Positions 37,627-47,338 of a stretch of 64,000 bases of DNA are shown here, in pieces (the stretch's first letter is position 1; each line of letters starts with the position of its first letter). This stretch comes from Streptomyces sp. XD-27. GTDB taxonomy: Bacteria; Actinomycetota; Actinomycetes; Streptomycetales; Streptomycetaceae. Under the pieces are notes generated by a model. The model was not told the DNA's origin, did not search any database, and saw only the letters and a list, made by a program, of their open reading frames with translations. A program made the translations under genes and the position numbers. The stretch is from positions 1,178,001-1,242,000 of the forward strand of contig NZ_CP130713.1 in assembly GCF_030553055.1 (NCBI RefSeq), read 5' to 3'.

Positions 37627-38565
37627 TCACGCTCCCCTCAGGGGAGGGTGGGCGGGCGAATACTCCGGGGCGGACCAGCGCAGTGGGCTGGCGGCCGGGG
37701 TCCAGGCCACCTCGTCGAGAGCGAAGTGAACGGTGCGCCCGGACTCGCTGAACTCGGTGCGGGCGGTGCCGGTGAGCTGCAGGGTGTCTCCGGACACCCA
37801 GTCGACGAACAGCAGCCCGGCACGCGGATCGGCCTCCAGGTTGCCCAGGGTCAGGAACATCGCATTGCCCGGATAATCCGGCCAGCTCAGCCGGGTGGGC
37901 GAGACCACGGTAACGAAGCCGGGCAGGCCGCCGCGGTGGCTGGCGTCGGCGGGGCCGGACGTGGCCGCAGCACCGTCCCCGGCGCTCACGGTGGCGATGA
38001 AGAAGGTGTCGGCAGTGCGGATGGCGTCCGTCTGCGCCTCGCTGAGCACGGCGGCTCGGCGCACAGCGCCGGGGGCCCGGCCCGGTACGGCCTCCTCCAG
38101 CAACCGCTTCTGCAGGTACTTGGGACAGTTGGAGAAGACCTGCCTCGCCTCCACGGCCAGCCCGCGCGCGGACGGTCGGGCTGTGCCGTTGAGGCGCATC
38201 CGGCGCCGGGTACGTGGGTCCAGGGCGATGGTGCCGATGCTCGTGGGGCCCTTCGCCAGGGTGGAGGCCAGCGGATCGCCTGGGTGCACCCGGCCGGTGA
38301 TGCCGATGGAGTGCGGGCCGGTGGCGGTGACGAACCCGGGCGGACCGGTGAGCAGCGAACTCCACACCTGTCCGCCCTGATCCGCCGCACCGATCACCAG
38401 CATCGGCTGAAGCCCGAGGAAGGCCGCGGCCACATCCCGGATGCCGTTGCCGATGGCGAGCCCGGAGTGATCGGCCTGGGCGATCACTCCGGCCCGGCGC
38501 TGCACGGCACGCTCCCCAGGCCCGTACGGACTCGGACTCGGACTCGGACTCGGGCTGCCGGTCAT
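37627..38565 (-). CDS. Pyridoxamine 5'-phosphate oxidase-family (split-barrel flavin) protein
   Basis: 312 residues. N-terminus is a Ser-Pro repeat (SPSPSPSPSPY) from a GGACTC tandem array at 38528-38551. The body has ADTFFIATVSAGDG, GFVTVVSPTRLSWPDYPGNA and MFLTLGNLEADPRAGLLFVD, typical of PPOX-fold flavin enzymes related to pyridoxamine oxidase and F420-type reductases. A first half domain (LVIGAADQGGQVWSSLLTG) resembles a second barrel. Substrate unknown. Downstream of, and convergent with, csoR. Confidence 0.75.
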   Translation of the reverse strand: MTGSPSPSPSPSPYGPGERAVQRRAGVIAQADHSGLAIGNGIRDVAAAFLGLQPMLVIGAADQGGQVWSSLLTGPPGFVTATGPHSIGITGRVHPGDPLASTLAKGPTSIGTIALDPRTRRRMRLNGTARPSARGLAVEARQVFSNCPKYLQKRLLEEAVPGRAPGAVRRAAVLSEAQTDAIRTADTFFIATVSAGDGAAATSGPADASHRGGLPGFVTVVSPTRLSWPDYPGNAMFLTLGNLEADPRAGLLFVDWVSGDTLQLTGTARTEFSESGRTVHFALDEVAWTPAASPLRWSAPEYSPAHPPLRGA

Positions 38566-38598
38566 GGCTGCTCCCCTTCCTCTCAGTGCCAGTTCTGA

Positions 38599-38925
38599 CT
38601 AGAAGAAACCGCAGGTGGGAGCCGCCGCTGAGGGCACGGGGGCGTCCTCGGCCCCGGTGGTTGCGTAGATCTCCAGGCGGGTGCCGTCCGGGTCGGTGAA
38701 GAAGATCCCTCCGGAGGAGGCACCCTCGCCGTGGGCGACCACGCCGTGATGGGCGAAGTCCGCGCCGAGTTCGCGCAGGAGCTCCTCGGCGGCGCGGGCC
38801 TCCGCAATGGCGTCCACCTCGAAGGAGAGGTGGTGCTGCCCGGCCCGGCTGCCGTCGAAGGGGTCGTCCCCGCACCCGCGGGGCAATTCCGAAGGCGTGG
38901 TCTTCGCTCTACGGCGCCGGGCCAT
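38599..38925 (-). CDS. VOC-family (glyoxalase-fold) protein, probably truncated
   Basis: 108 residues. AGQHHLSFEVDAIAEARAAE, HGEGASSGGIFFTDPDGTRL and EIYATTG match the second beta-alpha-beta-beta-beta unit of glyoxalase/bleomycin-resistance proteins, including the metal-ligand Glu at the end. The first unit is absent: the N-terminal 25 residues (ARRRRAKTTPSELPRG) are unrelated, and another frame upstream offers MSMGNWVWPGAVE. Likely a fragment. Confidence 0.55.
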   Translation of the reverse strand: MARRRRAKTTPSELPRGCGDDPFDGSRAGQHHLSFEVDAIAEARAAEELLRELGADFAHHGVVAHGEGASSGGIFFTDPDGTRLEIYATTGAEDAPVPSAAAPTCGFF

Positions 38926-39229
38926 ACCCAGTTGCCCATGCTCATGGAGGGCTCTCCTAAGTAGACGTGCGAGGCACGAGCCTCACGGTCTCTTACGTCC
39001 GATCGCAGAATTTATTACGACGGCCACGTCATCGCAGTCAGACGGCTCTACCTTCTGATCGGGTTGATCGAGCCATTCGTAGGGTTGGGTCACCCAGGGG
39101 TGCCGGGTGTTGCTATCAGGCGGCTGCTGACTTGTGACTCTGCAGGCTTCGCCGCCCGACACCCCACGACGACTCGGCCGCCGATTAGGAAGTGCGAACA
39201 AGTCGCTGCATCAAGTCGCTGCGTAGAGC
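38926..39229. other. Intergenic stretch before the IS110 remnant
   Basis: About 300 bp with no recognisable gene; AT-richer than the surroundings around 39005-39070. Confidence 0.25.
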
Positions 39230-40467
39230 AATGCCGGCGAAGTCGTCCGTGGTACGAGCCGAACGAACAAGCACGTCAGGAATATGGGCGGGGATCGACA
39301 GCGGCACGGGCCATCACCACGGCCTCGCGCTGGACGCCGCGGCAAGACCCTGCTGTCGCGGCGGGTCGCCAATGACGAGACCGAGCTGCTGAAGCTGATC
39401 GGCGACGTCCTCGACCTGGCCGACGGGCGGCAGGTCACCTGGGCCATCGACATGACCGGCGGCGAGCCCGCGCTGCTGCTGGCCCTGCTGGTCAACCACG
39501 GCCAGGAAGTCCTCTACATCCCCGGGCGCCTGGTGAACCGGGCATCCGACGGCTACCGCGGCGAGGGCAAGACCGACGCCCGCGACGCCTACGTGATCGC
39601 CGACCAGGCCAGGATGCGCCGCGATCTGCGCCCCATCCGCCCCGGCGACGAAGCCGCGATCGAACTCAAGCTGCTGACCGGACGCCGGGCCGACCTGGTA
39701 GAGGACCGCACCCGCGTGGTGAACCGCCTGCGCGGCACCCTGCTGAGCATGTTCCCGGCCCTGGAGCGAGCCCTGGATGTGACCAACACCGGCCCGCTCA
39801 AGCTGCTGAACGGCCACCAGACCCCGGCCGCGATCCGCCGGGCCGGCATCACGCGGCTGACCAAGTGGCTGGCCAACCGCAAGGTTAGAAACGCAAGTAC
39901 CTTGCAGAAACGGCAGTTGAGGCCGCTGAGCGGCAGCACACCTCCGTCCCCGGGGAGAAGACCTTCGCGAAGCTGGTCCACACCCTGGCCGAGGAGGTGA
40001 TGGCCCTCAACGAGCAGACCTCCGAGATCGACAAGCTCATCGAGGGCCGGTTTCGCGAACACGAGCTCGCCGACATCGTCCTGAGCGTCCCCGGAATCGG
40101 CACTGTGCTCGGCGCAGAGTTCCTGGCCGCCGTCGGCGGGGGCCTGGACGGCTTCGACTCCCCTGACGCACTGGCGGCCTTCGCCGGCGTCGCCCCGCAC
40201 CCCGCGACTCGGGCAGGGTCAGCGGGAACCTCCACCGGCCGGTCACCTACCACCGGCGGCTCCAGCGGGTCTTCTACACCTCCGCGCTGGTCAGTGTCCG
40301 CTGCGACCCGAACTCGCGGAAGTTCTACGACCGCAAACGCGCCGAGGGGAAGAAACAACGTCCAGACCGTGCTCGCCCTGGCCCGCCGGCGTGTCAACGT
40401 CCTGTGGGCCCTGATTCGTGACCGACGGCAGTACCAGGTCACACCGCCGGCTGCTGCAACCGCTTGA
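39230..40467 (+). pseudogene. IS110-family transposase, several frameshifts
   Basis: Pieces in order: WAGIDSGTGHHHGLALDA (N-terminal DEDD domain), then RRVANDETELLKLIGDVLDL, GEGKTDARDAYVIADQARMR and WLANRKVRNAS in a second frame, AETAVEAAERQHTSVPG one frame over (about 39905), ELADIVLSVPGIGTVLGAEF (transposase_20 domain) and finally VQTVLALARRRVNVLWAL. At least four shifts, so inactive. No clear ends or target duplication seen. Confidence 0.8.
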
Positions 40468-40566
40468 CTGCGACCAGCGACTTCGCCCGAAAGTGATCAA
40501 GGGGTTGCTCTCTGTCGTGCAAGATGGCAGCGGCCGTGTGGCCATCGCCTTGATTGGAGAACGCCC

Positions 40567-40950
40567 GTGTCCAACATCCCTGTCGAACTGCGCTACGCAG
40601 AGAGCCACGAATGGGTACGCCTTGAGAGCGACGGCACTGTGAGCGTCGGCCTCAGCGACCACGCGCAGGAAGCGCTTGGCGACGTCGTCTTTGTTGAGCT
40701 GACCGAAGTCGGGAAGGTCTTCGCGGCTGGCGACGCAGCTGGGGTCGTGGAGTCCGTCAAGGCCGCCAGCGACATCTACGCCCCCGTCGGGGGAGAGGTT
40801 CTCGCCGTGAACGAGGACCTTGCCGGCAGCCCCGAAGAGGTGAACAACGATCCGTACGGCTCGTGGATCTTCAAGCTGAGGCCGTCCAACGTGGCAGAGC
40901 TCGACAACCTTCTCGATGCCGCGGGCTATCGGGCAGCCATCGGCGAGTAA
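40567..40950 (+). CDS. gcvH: Glycine cleavage system H protein
   Basis: 127 residues, start GTG at 40567. Carries the lipoyl-lysine Lys65 in [13 protein letters not shown], with [19 protein letters not shown] at the start and [10 protein letters not shown] near the end; complete. The H protein shuttles the methylamine group between P, T and L proteins, but gcvP and gcvT are not here, so it is an orphan, possibly a second copy moved with the neighbouring IS110 element. Also possible: a lipoyl carrier for another pathway. Confidence 0.9.
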   Translation: MSNIPVELRYAESHEWVRLESDGTVSVGLSDHAQEALGDVVFVELTEVGKVFAAGDAAGVVESVKAASDIYAPVGGEVLAVNEDLAGSPEEVNNDPYGSWIFKLRPSNVAELDNLLDAAGYRAAIGE

Positions 40951-40955
40951 GGGCT

Positions 40956-40983
40956 GGAGCGGCGGCTGCCGGGCCGCCGCTCC
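40956..40983 (+). terminator. Terminator hairpin after gcvH
   Basis: GGAGCGGCGGC (40956-40966) pairs perfectly with GCCGCCGCTCC (40973-40983), loop of six, six bases after the gcvH stop. Confidence 0.7.
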
Positions 40984-41009
40984 AACAGGAGATCCAGGCC
41001 AGGCCCCGG

Positions 41010-41434
41010 AACGGGCCACGATCACTCGAAGCCGCATTGACAACAGCATGAGGAAGCCTTCATCGAGGCGTTCTCCTCCTGGCACATCATCGAGACCCCG
41101 CGCCGCATGGCTGCGCACCGTGGCGATCCGCCTGTATCTGCGGCAGTCCCCGCGGCTGGAGGAGGAACTGACCGACGAGGGGCCGGATCGGGCGGTGTTC
41201 TCCTGCCCGCTGGACGCGGTGGTGCTGCGCGAGGAGGAGGCCCGCGTCTACGCGGCGCTGAGCCGGTTGCCGATGAAGCAGCGTCAGGTGATGGCGTGGC
41301 ATCTGGACGGCTTCACCACCGCTGAGATCGGTGGGGCACTGGGCATGCAGCCCGCGGCGGTTCGTCAGAACCTCGCACGTGCTCGTGCTCATCCCAAGGA
41401 AGCGCTGGGCCTGACATCCGGAGGTGCACGATGA
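41010..41434 (+). pseudogene. RNA polymerase sigma-70 (ECF type) factor, N-terminus lost and frameshifted
   Basis: FIEAFSSWHIIET (end of region 2) is followed after a one-base shift near 41097 by AAWLRTVAIRLYLRQSPR and then region 4: LSRLPMKQRQVMAWHLDGFT and IGGALGMQPAAVRQNLARAR. The first 60 or so residues of region 2 are missing. The stop overlaps the next ATG (ATGA at 41431), indicating former coupling. Confidence 0.7.
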
Positions 41435-42057
41435 ACCACGACGCCGACGCAGCGCTCGACGCTCTGCTGGCCGCGGCGGAGGCCGGTGTGCTGCGGGCGA
41501 TCGAGGAGAGCCTGGACGCAGAGTGTGGCTGGGGCTTGGTGTACTGGCACGCGGCACCCAGCCGGGAAGTTCCGCTTCCCCGGCAGCCGGATCCCTATGC
41601 CGCGTACCAGGAGGTGGAAGTCCCCGGCACCCTGCCGGTGCCGCCGTCCGAAGCCGCCGGTGCCGGCGGTGCCGGCGGTGCCAGGACGCAGACGCTGGTG
41701 GACGTGGTCGCCGACGCGCACCGCGCCACGGACCTCCTGGACGACTTCATGGCCACCGCGTCGGGCGAAACCTACCTACTGCACGGCCAGCTCGACGCCC
41801 GGATCGCCTGCCTCCACCACCGCCTCAGCGAGAACAACCTCAACGGCAGCTTGGCCACCACGCTCACCCTCGCCGTCCGCGCGAGCGCCCGCCGCATCCG
41901 CAATCGGCTCGTTCACGGACTGGACAGCTCCCTGTCGCCGGCGGACACCACCCGCGCGCTGGGCTTGTGCGTCTCCATCGTCACCGCGATGGACAGCACC
42001 CGAGAGGTACTCCAAGAACTGTTCGCCGACCACGACGCCGTCGCCGTGGCCACGTGA
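41431..42057 (+). CDS. Hypothetical protein coupled to the sigma-factor gene
   Basis: 208 residues. Mostly helical; an Ala/Gly run (AGAGGAGGA, from a GCCGGCGGT repeat near 41664-41690) splits an N-terminal acidic part from a C-terminal RASARRIRNRLVHGLDSSLS segment. No motif I recognise. Overlap with the sigma-factor stop suggests a partner, perhaps an accessory or anti-sigma-like protein, but there is no zinc or membrane motif to support that. Confidence 0.6.
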   Translation: MNHDADAALDALLAAAEAGVLRAIEESLDAECGWGLVYWHAAPSREVPLPRQPDPYAAYQEVEVPGTLPVPPSEAAGAGGAGGARTQTLVDVVADAHRATDLLDDFMATASGETYLLHGQLDARIACLHHRLSENNLNGSLATTLTLAVRASARRIRNRLVHGLDSSLSPADTTRALGLCVSIVTAMDSTREVLQELFADHDAVAVAT

Positions 42058-42065
42058 CAGACGGT

Positions 42066-42193
42066 TCAGCGGGCGATGGGCTCGATGTGGCGCGGGAGTC
42101 GGCTCGCCCGCAGCTCCTGCAGGTCGGGGATGTGGTTGTAGAGAGTGCCGACGGAGACCCCGAGGAGTTTGGCGATTGATGCGACGCTGTTCG
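42066..42193 (-). pseudogene. C-terminal fragment of a serine recombinase/resolvase
   Basis: NSVASIAKLLGVSVGTLYNH then IPDLQELRASRLPRHIEPI and stop: the helix-turn-helix end of Tn3-type resolvases. Catalytic domain absent. Sits directly beside Tn3 transposase remnants. Confidence 0.6.
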
Positions 42194-42905
42194 CCAGAGC
42201 GCTCCGCCCTCGCCAGCAACGACGCTGCTGGCACGGTTCCGGCGATCTTCCTCAACTTCGGCACCCCTGTCGACAGCCACGTCACCATCGCTCCGGACCG
42301 CGCCCTCATGCGTGCCTGACCCGATGGCGGGGGTCGGTGCCCCGCACGTAGCGCGGGGCATCGACGGCTGCCCATCAGCACGTCGAGCAGGTCCAGGGCG
42401 TCGTCCACAGAGGCGGTCTCCAGGTGCCTCACCGTGGCCAGCATCGTCGCGGTCTTCCGCGTCTCCTCCAGGTCCCGCAGGCTCGGCCCCTTCGAGCCCA
42501 TCCCGTACCATCGCCTGCCGCAGCTCACCGGGCACCGCCGAGTCCAGTCCGGTACCGCTCGGCCATCTCCTGGGCCCGGGTCTCGGCCACCCAGCCGGGT
42601 CAGCGTCGTGATCCCCGGCAGCAGCACCCGGTTCTCCACCAGCCACACCACCGCCCGGTCGAACAGCGCCCGCGGCCCCTCCACCGACGCCACACCCGCG
42701 CCGCCAGGAACGCTCGTGACCTCCGACTCGGCCTCGCCGAACTCGCGGTAGCCGAAGGCGTCCCGGATCTCCCAGGCATGCTCGTAGCGGCTCTGCTTCC
42801 GCACCCCGTACGCGGACCACTCGACCGGATCGACGCCGAGTTGCTCGACCGCGAACCGCAGCCCAAGCGGCCCGCTGGACGATCCGACGGCCGTCCTTCG
42901 CTGAG
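42194..42905 (-). pseudogene. Tn3-family transposase N-terminal remnants
   Basis: From 42905: VEQLGVDPVEWSAYGVRKQ, then YEHAWEIRDAFGYREFGEAE, ALFDRAVVWLVENRVLLPGI and, across frame changes, YRTGLDSAVPGELRQAM and ASVDDALDLLDVLM. This order matches the N-terminal DUF4158 region of Tn3 transposases. The DDE catalytic part is missing. Confidence 0.65.
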
Positions 42906-42906
42906 T

Positions 42907-43953
42907 GTCAGGCCAGCAGCCGTGCGAGCTCGGCCATTTCGGTCTCCGGGTCCACAACGGGCTGGATCACCAGCTCGTCGACCCCCGACTTCTCCAGCAC
43001 GTTGATCCGCTCGGTGACCTCGCCCCTGGTACCGACCAGGCCGAATTTGTCCACCAGGGAGGGCACGATGAGCTCGCGGTCCTCGGGGACAGCCGACCCA
43101 GGTAGTTGCGGTAGAGCGCCTGGTGAAGCTTGGGATCGGTGGGGGCGGTGCCGCGCGACTGGAGCAGACGGTCGACAGCTGCGGCCTCTTCTACAGGGAG
43201 GGCCGCGCGGAAGGCGGGGTTCTCCGCGCCAAGGATCAGTGCGCTCAGTGCGATGTGCCCCATCGAGTCCTTGACCGGATCGCCGTAGCGGTCCTCGCCG
43301 TCGGCGAGGACATGCAGGGAGGACATGAGATACGAACGGGTCTTCTCGGCGCTGCCCGCGTCCCGCGCCGCCGCCCGCCGGGCCTGGCCGAGGGCGGACC
43401 AGGCCGCGGGGTCGTGCATCCCGAAGGAGATCACTCCCGCACCGAGCCGGCCGGCGACCGCGGCAGCCTTCAGGCCGAACGCGGCCACGACGAACTCCAC
43501 GGGAGCCTCGGTGTTGACGTACGGCCCGACGTGCAGGAATCGCACCCTGCTGGACCGGGTCCCCTCGCGGTAGTCCGACTCGCGGCCCGCGGTGAGATCC
43601 TGTAGGGCGGCCGTGAACGACTCCAGCTCCGCCATCTTCGTAGGCCGCATGCCGAGCGTACGGCGCGCCGTGTTGCCGGTGCCGACCCCGCAGACGATGC
43701 GGCCGGGGGCGAGGGCGTTGAGGCTGCTGACGGCCGCCGCCGCGGCGGGCGCGGAACGCAGTGCCGGTGAGGTGACACCGATGCCGAGCCTGATCCGGTG
43801 GGTGGACTTGGCGCAGAGTGCGAGACTCACGAACGGATCGCCGTGGATCATCGGCGTGTCGTACACCCAGAAACTGTCGAAGCCGAGTTCCTCCGCCCGG
43901 GCGGCCAGGTGTTCCACACCCGGCCCTGCTGTCATGACGATTCCGGTCCGCAT
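42907..43953 (-). CDS. LLM-class F420-dependent oxidoreductase, frameshift near C-terminus
   Basis: ATG at 43953 (GAGGGGAG upstream). Luciferase-like TIM barrel: MRTGIVMTAGPGVEHLAARA, ELGFDSFWVYDTP, RIRLGIGVTSPALRSAP, LNALAPGRIVCGVGTGN. At about 43095 one base is missing in a C/G run: in the other frame EDRELIVPSLVDKFGLVGTR, RGEVTERINVLEKSGVDEL and MAELARLLA end at 42907, the normal C-terminus. So a 348-residue enzyme interrupted by one indel; error or mutation undecided. Confidence 0.75.
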
Positions 43954-44545
43954 GGCGGCTCCCCTCGCCGTCGAGTGAGGTGGCTGAACCACTCCAGTTG
44001 CAGTTCGCTGTCGTCCATGGTCAAGATCATGCTCCCCAGTGCGCGGGCGGGCCGAGGTGGCGGGGCGTCGAAGAGGAGGTCACAGGCGGGCCAGGGCTTC
44101 CGGATCCGTATCCGAAGCTGACGATGCGGAGTTGAAGCATAGGTCCATTGACGACCATCCGAGCCGTTGAGGTGTGCGCTGGCGGCTTCGACGAACGCCT
44201 TTGCCCTGTCCTTGAAGGTGTTGTGCCGCTCGTTGAACTTCGCGTTCGCGGGAGACGTGACGGGGTCCTCGGCATCCTGGAGTTCCAGCACGGCGCCGTA
44301 GACGTGATTCGAGCGCGTTCGATCCCGTGGGCCAGATCAGCGAGATGCGCCGGTCCTTCGAGGCGGACGGCTGCGGCGGCGAAAACAAGGGCTTCGTTGT
44401 CCTGGGTGGTGAGAGTGTCGTTCCAGCGGCGTTGCATCCCGGGGTCGATGGTGCTGAGGTACACCCGGAGCATGTGGCTCTCGTACTTGGCGGCCTCGGC
44501 GACGAGGGCGGCGTATGCCTCGTGCTGGTGAGGTATGGCGGTCTT
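43932..44545 (-). pseudogene. Hypothetical protein remnant, frameshifted and fused to IS5 fragment
   Basis: AAKYESHMLRVYLSTIDPGM, NEALVFAAAAVRLEGPAHLA and GIERARITS form a coherent protein; near 44300 a shift leads to LELQDAEDPVTSPANAKF, then FKDRAKAFVEAASAHLNG and GSMILTMDDSELQLEWFSHL to the stop at 43932. Resembles an uncharacterised Streptomyces protein. Its 5' end is replaced by IS5 sequence. Confidence 0.5.
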
Positions 44546-44803
44546 GTCATAGCGAGTGGCCAGGCCGCGCCACTGCTTGAACTTATTGATGCAGCGTTCG
44601 ACGGTGTTTCGCTGTTTGTATGCCTCACGGTCGAAGGCCGGCGGGCGGCCGCCACGGCTGCCCTGCCGCGTTCGGTTGGCGGCCTGGTCGGCGGGCTGCG
44701 GGATCACCGCCCGGATTCCGCGCCGCCGCAGGTGGCAGCGGATCACCCGGGACGAGTAGGCCTTGTCGGCCAGCCGCGCGCCAGTTCTCCTCTTCTGCGC
44801 CAC
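44546..44803 (-). pseudogene. C-terminal fragment of IS5-family transposase
   Basis: RLADKAYSSRVIRCHLRRRG, GGRPPAFDREAYKQRNTVER and FKQWRGLATRYDKTA, the last third of an IS5-type enzyme with the catalytic Glu of NTVER. Runs in frame into the neighbouring hypothetical remnant. Confidence 0.7.
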
Positions 44804-44978
44804 TTTAAGAGTCTCGCCGACCTAAGGCTTGTCCGGTGGATCATCGCGGACTCGCGAAGGCCCGCATGTCACGGCGACTGCCGATTCGTAGCCGAACTAC
44901 GCGCTATGTCCCAGTTATGGAGATCATCGACCTGCAGTTCGGTGGGCGGAGATGACGCCGCCTGGCTAGGCTCGGCCC

Positions 44979-45692
44979 ATGCGTGCCCCCACTCCGATCG
45001 AGCAACGGCTACTCAAGACCCAACAGGAGTTGCAGGACTGCCCGCACCTGGCGGTGGACCGGTCGTTGACCGGCGAGCTGGGCCAGATCTTCGAGAGGAC
45101 GCCGGTGCTGTTCAGCTACCTACCTGAGTGGGACGGCGTGGTGTTCAGCTCCGAACTGTGCGTGAACAGCCCACGCATCACCGAGCTCGCCAACCTCTGG
45201 CGGAGCGCACCCGGGGTGGGTCTGCCGGAGCTGGGTGGCGAGTTCCGCATCACCGATCTATTCACCGCGGTGAGGAAGTATCCGCCCGATCTGATCCCCT
45301 CCGGCTGGCCGGGGGCCGAGCTCTGCCCCGAGTTGCGTGTCATCGACGACACCCCGCTCACGGCGGCAGGACAGCTCGCGGCGATCCGGATCCAGCGGCA
45401 GACCGACCCGTTGGAGATCTGGTACTACGACATGGACATGAACGAGGTCCAGGGGTGGAGCCAGCAGTTGGTACGGCTGGATCTCACCTACAGCGGATAC
45501 CTGGAACAGTTGGTTCTGACCAAGGGCACGTACGGGTGGCAGTACCTGTTTACCGACGAGGTCCCGTTCACCGATCCGTACTTCAAGAACATCCGCACCG
45601 GCCTTGCAGCGATGCTGGACCACTTTCCCGGGCTCTTCCCCGCCTGGGACTACAGCGACCTGCGGCGGCGCTTCGCGGCCCGATTCGACTGA
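44979..45692 (+). CDS. Hypothetical protein
   Basis: 237 residues. Rich in aromatic and acidic residues: YLPEWDGVVFSSELCVNSP, ELGGEFRITDLFTAVRK, IWYYDMDMNEVQGWSQQLV and LVLTKGTYGWQYLFTDEV. The alternating pattern recalls SUKH/SMI1-like immunity folds, but I cannot confirm it. No signal peptide. Complete gene with good codon bias, flanked by mobile remnants. Confidence 0.6.
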   Translation: MRAPTPIEQRLLKTQQELQDCPHLAVDRSLTGELGQIFERTPVLFSYLPEWDGVVFSSELCVNSPRITELANLWRSAPGVGLPELGGEFRITDLFTAVRKYPPDLIPSGWPGAELCPELRVIDDTPLTAAGQLAAIRIQRQTDPLEIWYYDMDMNEVQGWSQQLVRLDLTYSGYLEQLVLTKGTYGWQYLFTDEVPFTDPYFKNIRTGLAAMLDHFPGLFPAWDYSDLRRRFAARFD

Positions 45693-46160
45693 TGTCGTGC
45701 CACGCGGCTCGGCGCATGCGTGCGCTCCTCGGTGCCAGGCCCGGTGCGCGCGTGAATGGATCACGGGGCTGCCGTAGTTGTCGGCCCAGCGGGCGGCCCG
45801 GCATGCCGCAGGAGGTGGGCGCTCTTACGGGGGGCAAGGCGAGGCGGAAGGCCCACAGGACTCGGTGGTCTTAGGCGGTGTCCGACGGGACGGCACCGTC
45901 ACTGTTGCCGCCCTCCGGCTCTGGCTCCGCCCGTGATCCGCCGGGTAGCCCTCAGGGACTGGCTTTGTCGGCGAGTCGTCCTCACCTACGCAGCCAAGGA
46001 GCAGTCCGCGCCGGCTGCTACAGCTCCGGATACCGGGACGTCGACCATCGCGTACCGGCGATCGACCAGACCATGAGTCTCCTGGAGTAGCGGCTGGTCA
46101 TCGGGGTCGAGGAGCTCCTGGCTGAGTCTCAGCATCGGGCGGTATCACCCGAATCAATGG
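45693..46160. other. 468-bp stretch without identified gene
   Basis: Frames are short and low in coding bias; no repeats or RNA seen. Confidence 0.25.
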
Positions 46161-46505
46161 TCAGCTCGATGATGGCGCCGGGGTAACCGTGTCGTCGGCC
46201 TTGGCCGTGATGTTGACCTCGGAGCCATCGACCGACTTCACGGTGACCGTCACGCCCAAGGTGCTGCCGTCGTCCGCTGTGAGCGTGCACCGGGTGGTGG
46301 TGCCGACCTTGCCGACGAGGTCCTCGGGGCATGTGACCTGCGGCTTTGACAGGCCCTTTTCCGCAGCCAGCATCTCGGCGACCTTGGTGGCAAGCTTGTC
46401 CGCAGACAGTTGCGGTGTGCTCGATGAGGAACAGCCCACGAGCAGCGCGCCGACAGCGACGGTTGAGAGTATCGAAGCTGCTGCGGACACCCGGGATATG
46501 GCCAT
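46161..46505 (-). CDS. DUF4333-domain lipoprotein
   Basis: 114 residues from the ATG at 46505. Signal peptide with lipobox VGALLVGC (Cys anchored to the membrane), then LSADKLATKVAEMLAAEKGL and QVTCPEDLVGKVGTTTRCTL, and VTVTVKSVDGSEVNITA: the DUF4333 fold with its Cys pair. Actinobacterial cell-surface protein of unknown role. Confidence 0.82.
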   Translation of the reverse strand: MAISRVSAAASILSTVAVGALLVGCSSSSTPQLSADKLATKVAEMLAAEKGLSKPQVTCPEDLVGKVGTTTRCTLTADDGSTLGVTVTVKSVDGSEVNITAKADDTVTPAPSSS

Positions 46506-46989
46506 GGTTGGACTCCGGTCCAGGTGATCAAGGCAGGAAGGACCCGGGCAGCACACCGACAGAGCTGACGCGGACATGACCGGCCTTCGATCTTGGCATC
46601 CCCGGGCCGGCCTGGACGAAGGGCTCCGACGACGGGCTCGCCGGGCATTGATGAATCTCCCACCCTCACCTGTGCTTCTTGGCTGCTTGCGAGGCCACCG
46701 AGCGGCTGCCGCGATCCCGTGGGCGAGGAGAGAGCCCCAGACCCTCCTTGGCCATCAACGGGCCCGCGTCTTCGGCAGACGCGCCGACATCGTCATAATC
46801 AGGGCGTCTCCGTAGGTAGCAGGGGGTCCGGTACGACCAGCCCTCGGTTGTGACTCCTACCCAGGACTCGAACCTGCGGCCAACGGACCAGTGCTTCACA
46901 GGCTCAGTGTGGGCTCCGCGGGGATCCGCGGCCCCGGTCACCGCCGCCCGTGACCGTAGCCGGCCAGGCGACGCGGGGATGGCCAGGCG
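46506..46989. other. 484-bp stretch without identified gene
   Basis: Contains, at 46856-46885, an antisense T-arm-like sequence (GGACTCGAACCTGCGG) that is not part of a foldable tRNA. Nothing else is recognisable. Confidence 0.25.
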
Positions 46990-47338
46990 GCGATTGAGGC
47001 CAAGGTCGACGCGTGGACCCGTTCCAGCAGCATCGCGAAACACTCGTCGTCGCGCTCGTACAGCAGGACAGCACCGCGCCCGCCCCACGCCGCGAACGCG
47101 TCCGGCTCACGAACATTACCGGGATGCGGAAACGACACCTTCAACACAGCCGTCCCTTCGGCCCGCCATCGCACCGGCACGACGAGCCCGACCACCCATG
47201 CATGACCCCGCCATCCGCACGCCCCGGCAGCGCCCCAACAACTCCTCCACGATCCGAGGAAGTTCGGCCAGCCCCGCCACTCCGGGCTCTCTCACGCTCG
47301 ATGGTGCTCCGCGCGAATGCCTCTGGTACCCCGACCAT
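46990..47338 (-). pseudogene. Aminoglycoside (streptomycin) phosphotransferase fragment, frameshifted
   Basis: In order from 47338: VPEAFARSTIERE, LAELPRIVEELLGRC, ADGGVMHGW, VGLVVPVRWRAEGTAVLKVS, FPHPGNVREPDAFAAWGGRG and LYERDDECFAMLLERVH. These match the N-terminal third of APH(6)-type kinases, with the ATP-binding Lys in AVLKVS. Three frame switches and loss of the catalytic C-terminal part make it inactive. Confidence 0.7.

Noticed and set aside
38528..38551. GGACTC tandem repeat as a regulatory or CRISPR-like repeat
   Set aside because: It is in frame and simply encodes the Ser-Pro N-terminus of the PPOX-family protein.
46856..46885. Possible second tRNA 3' end (GGACTCGAACCTGCGG on the plus strand)
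   Set aside because: T-arm-like pairing is four of five but no anticodon or acceptor stem can be folded.
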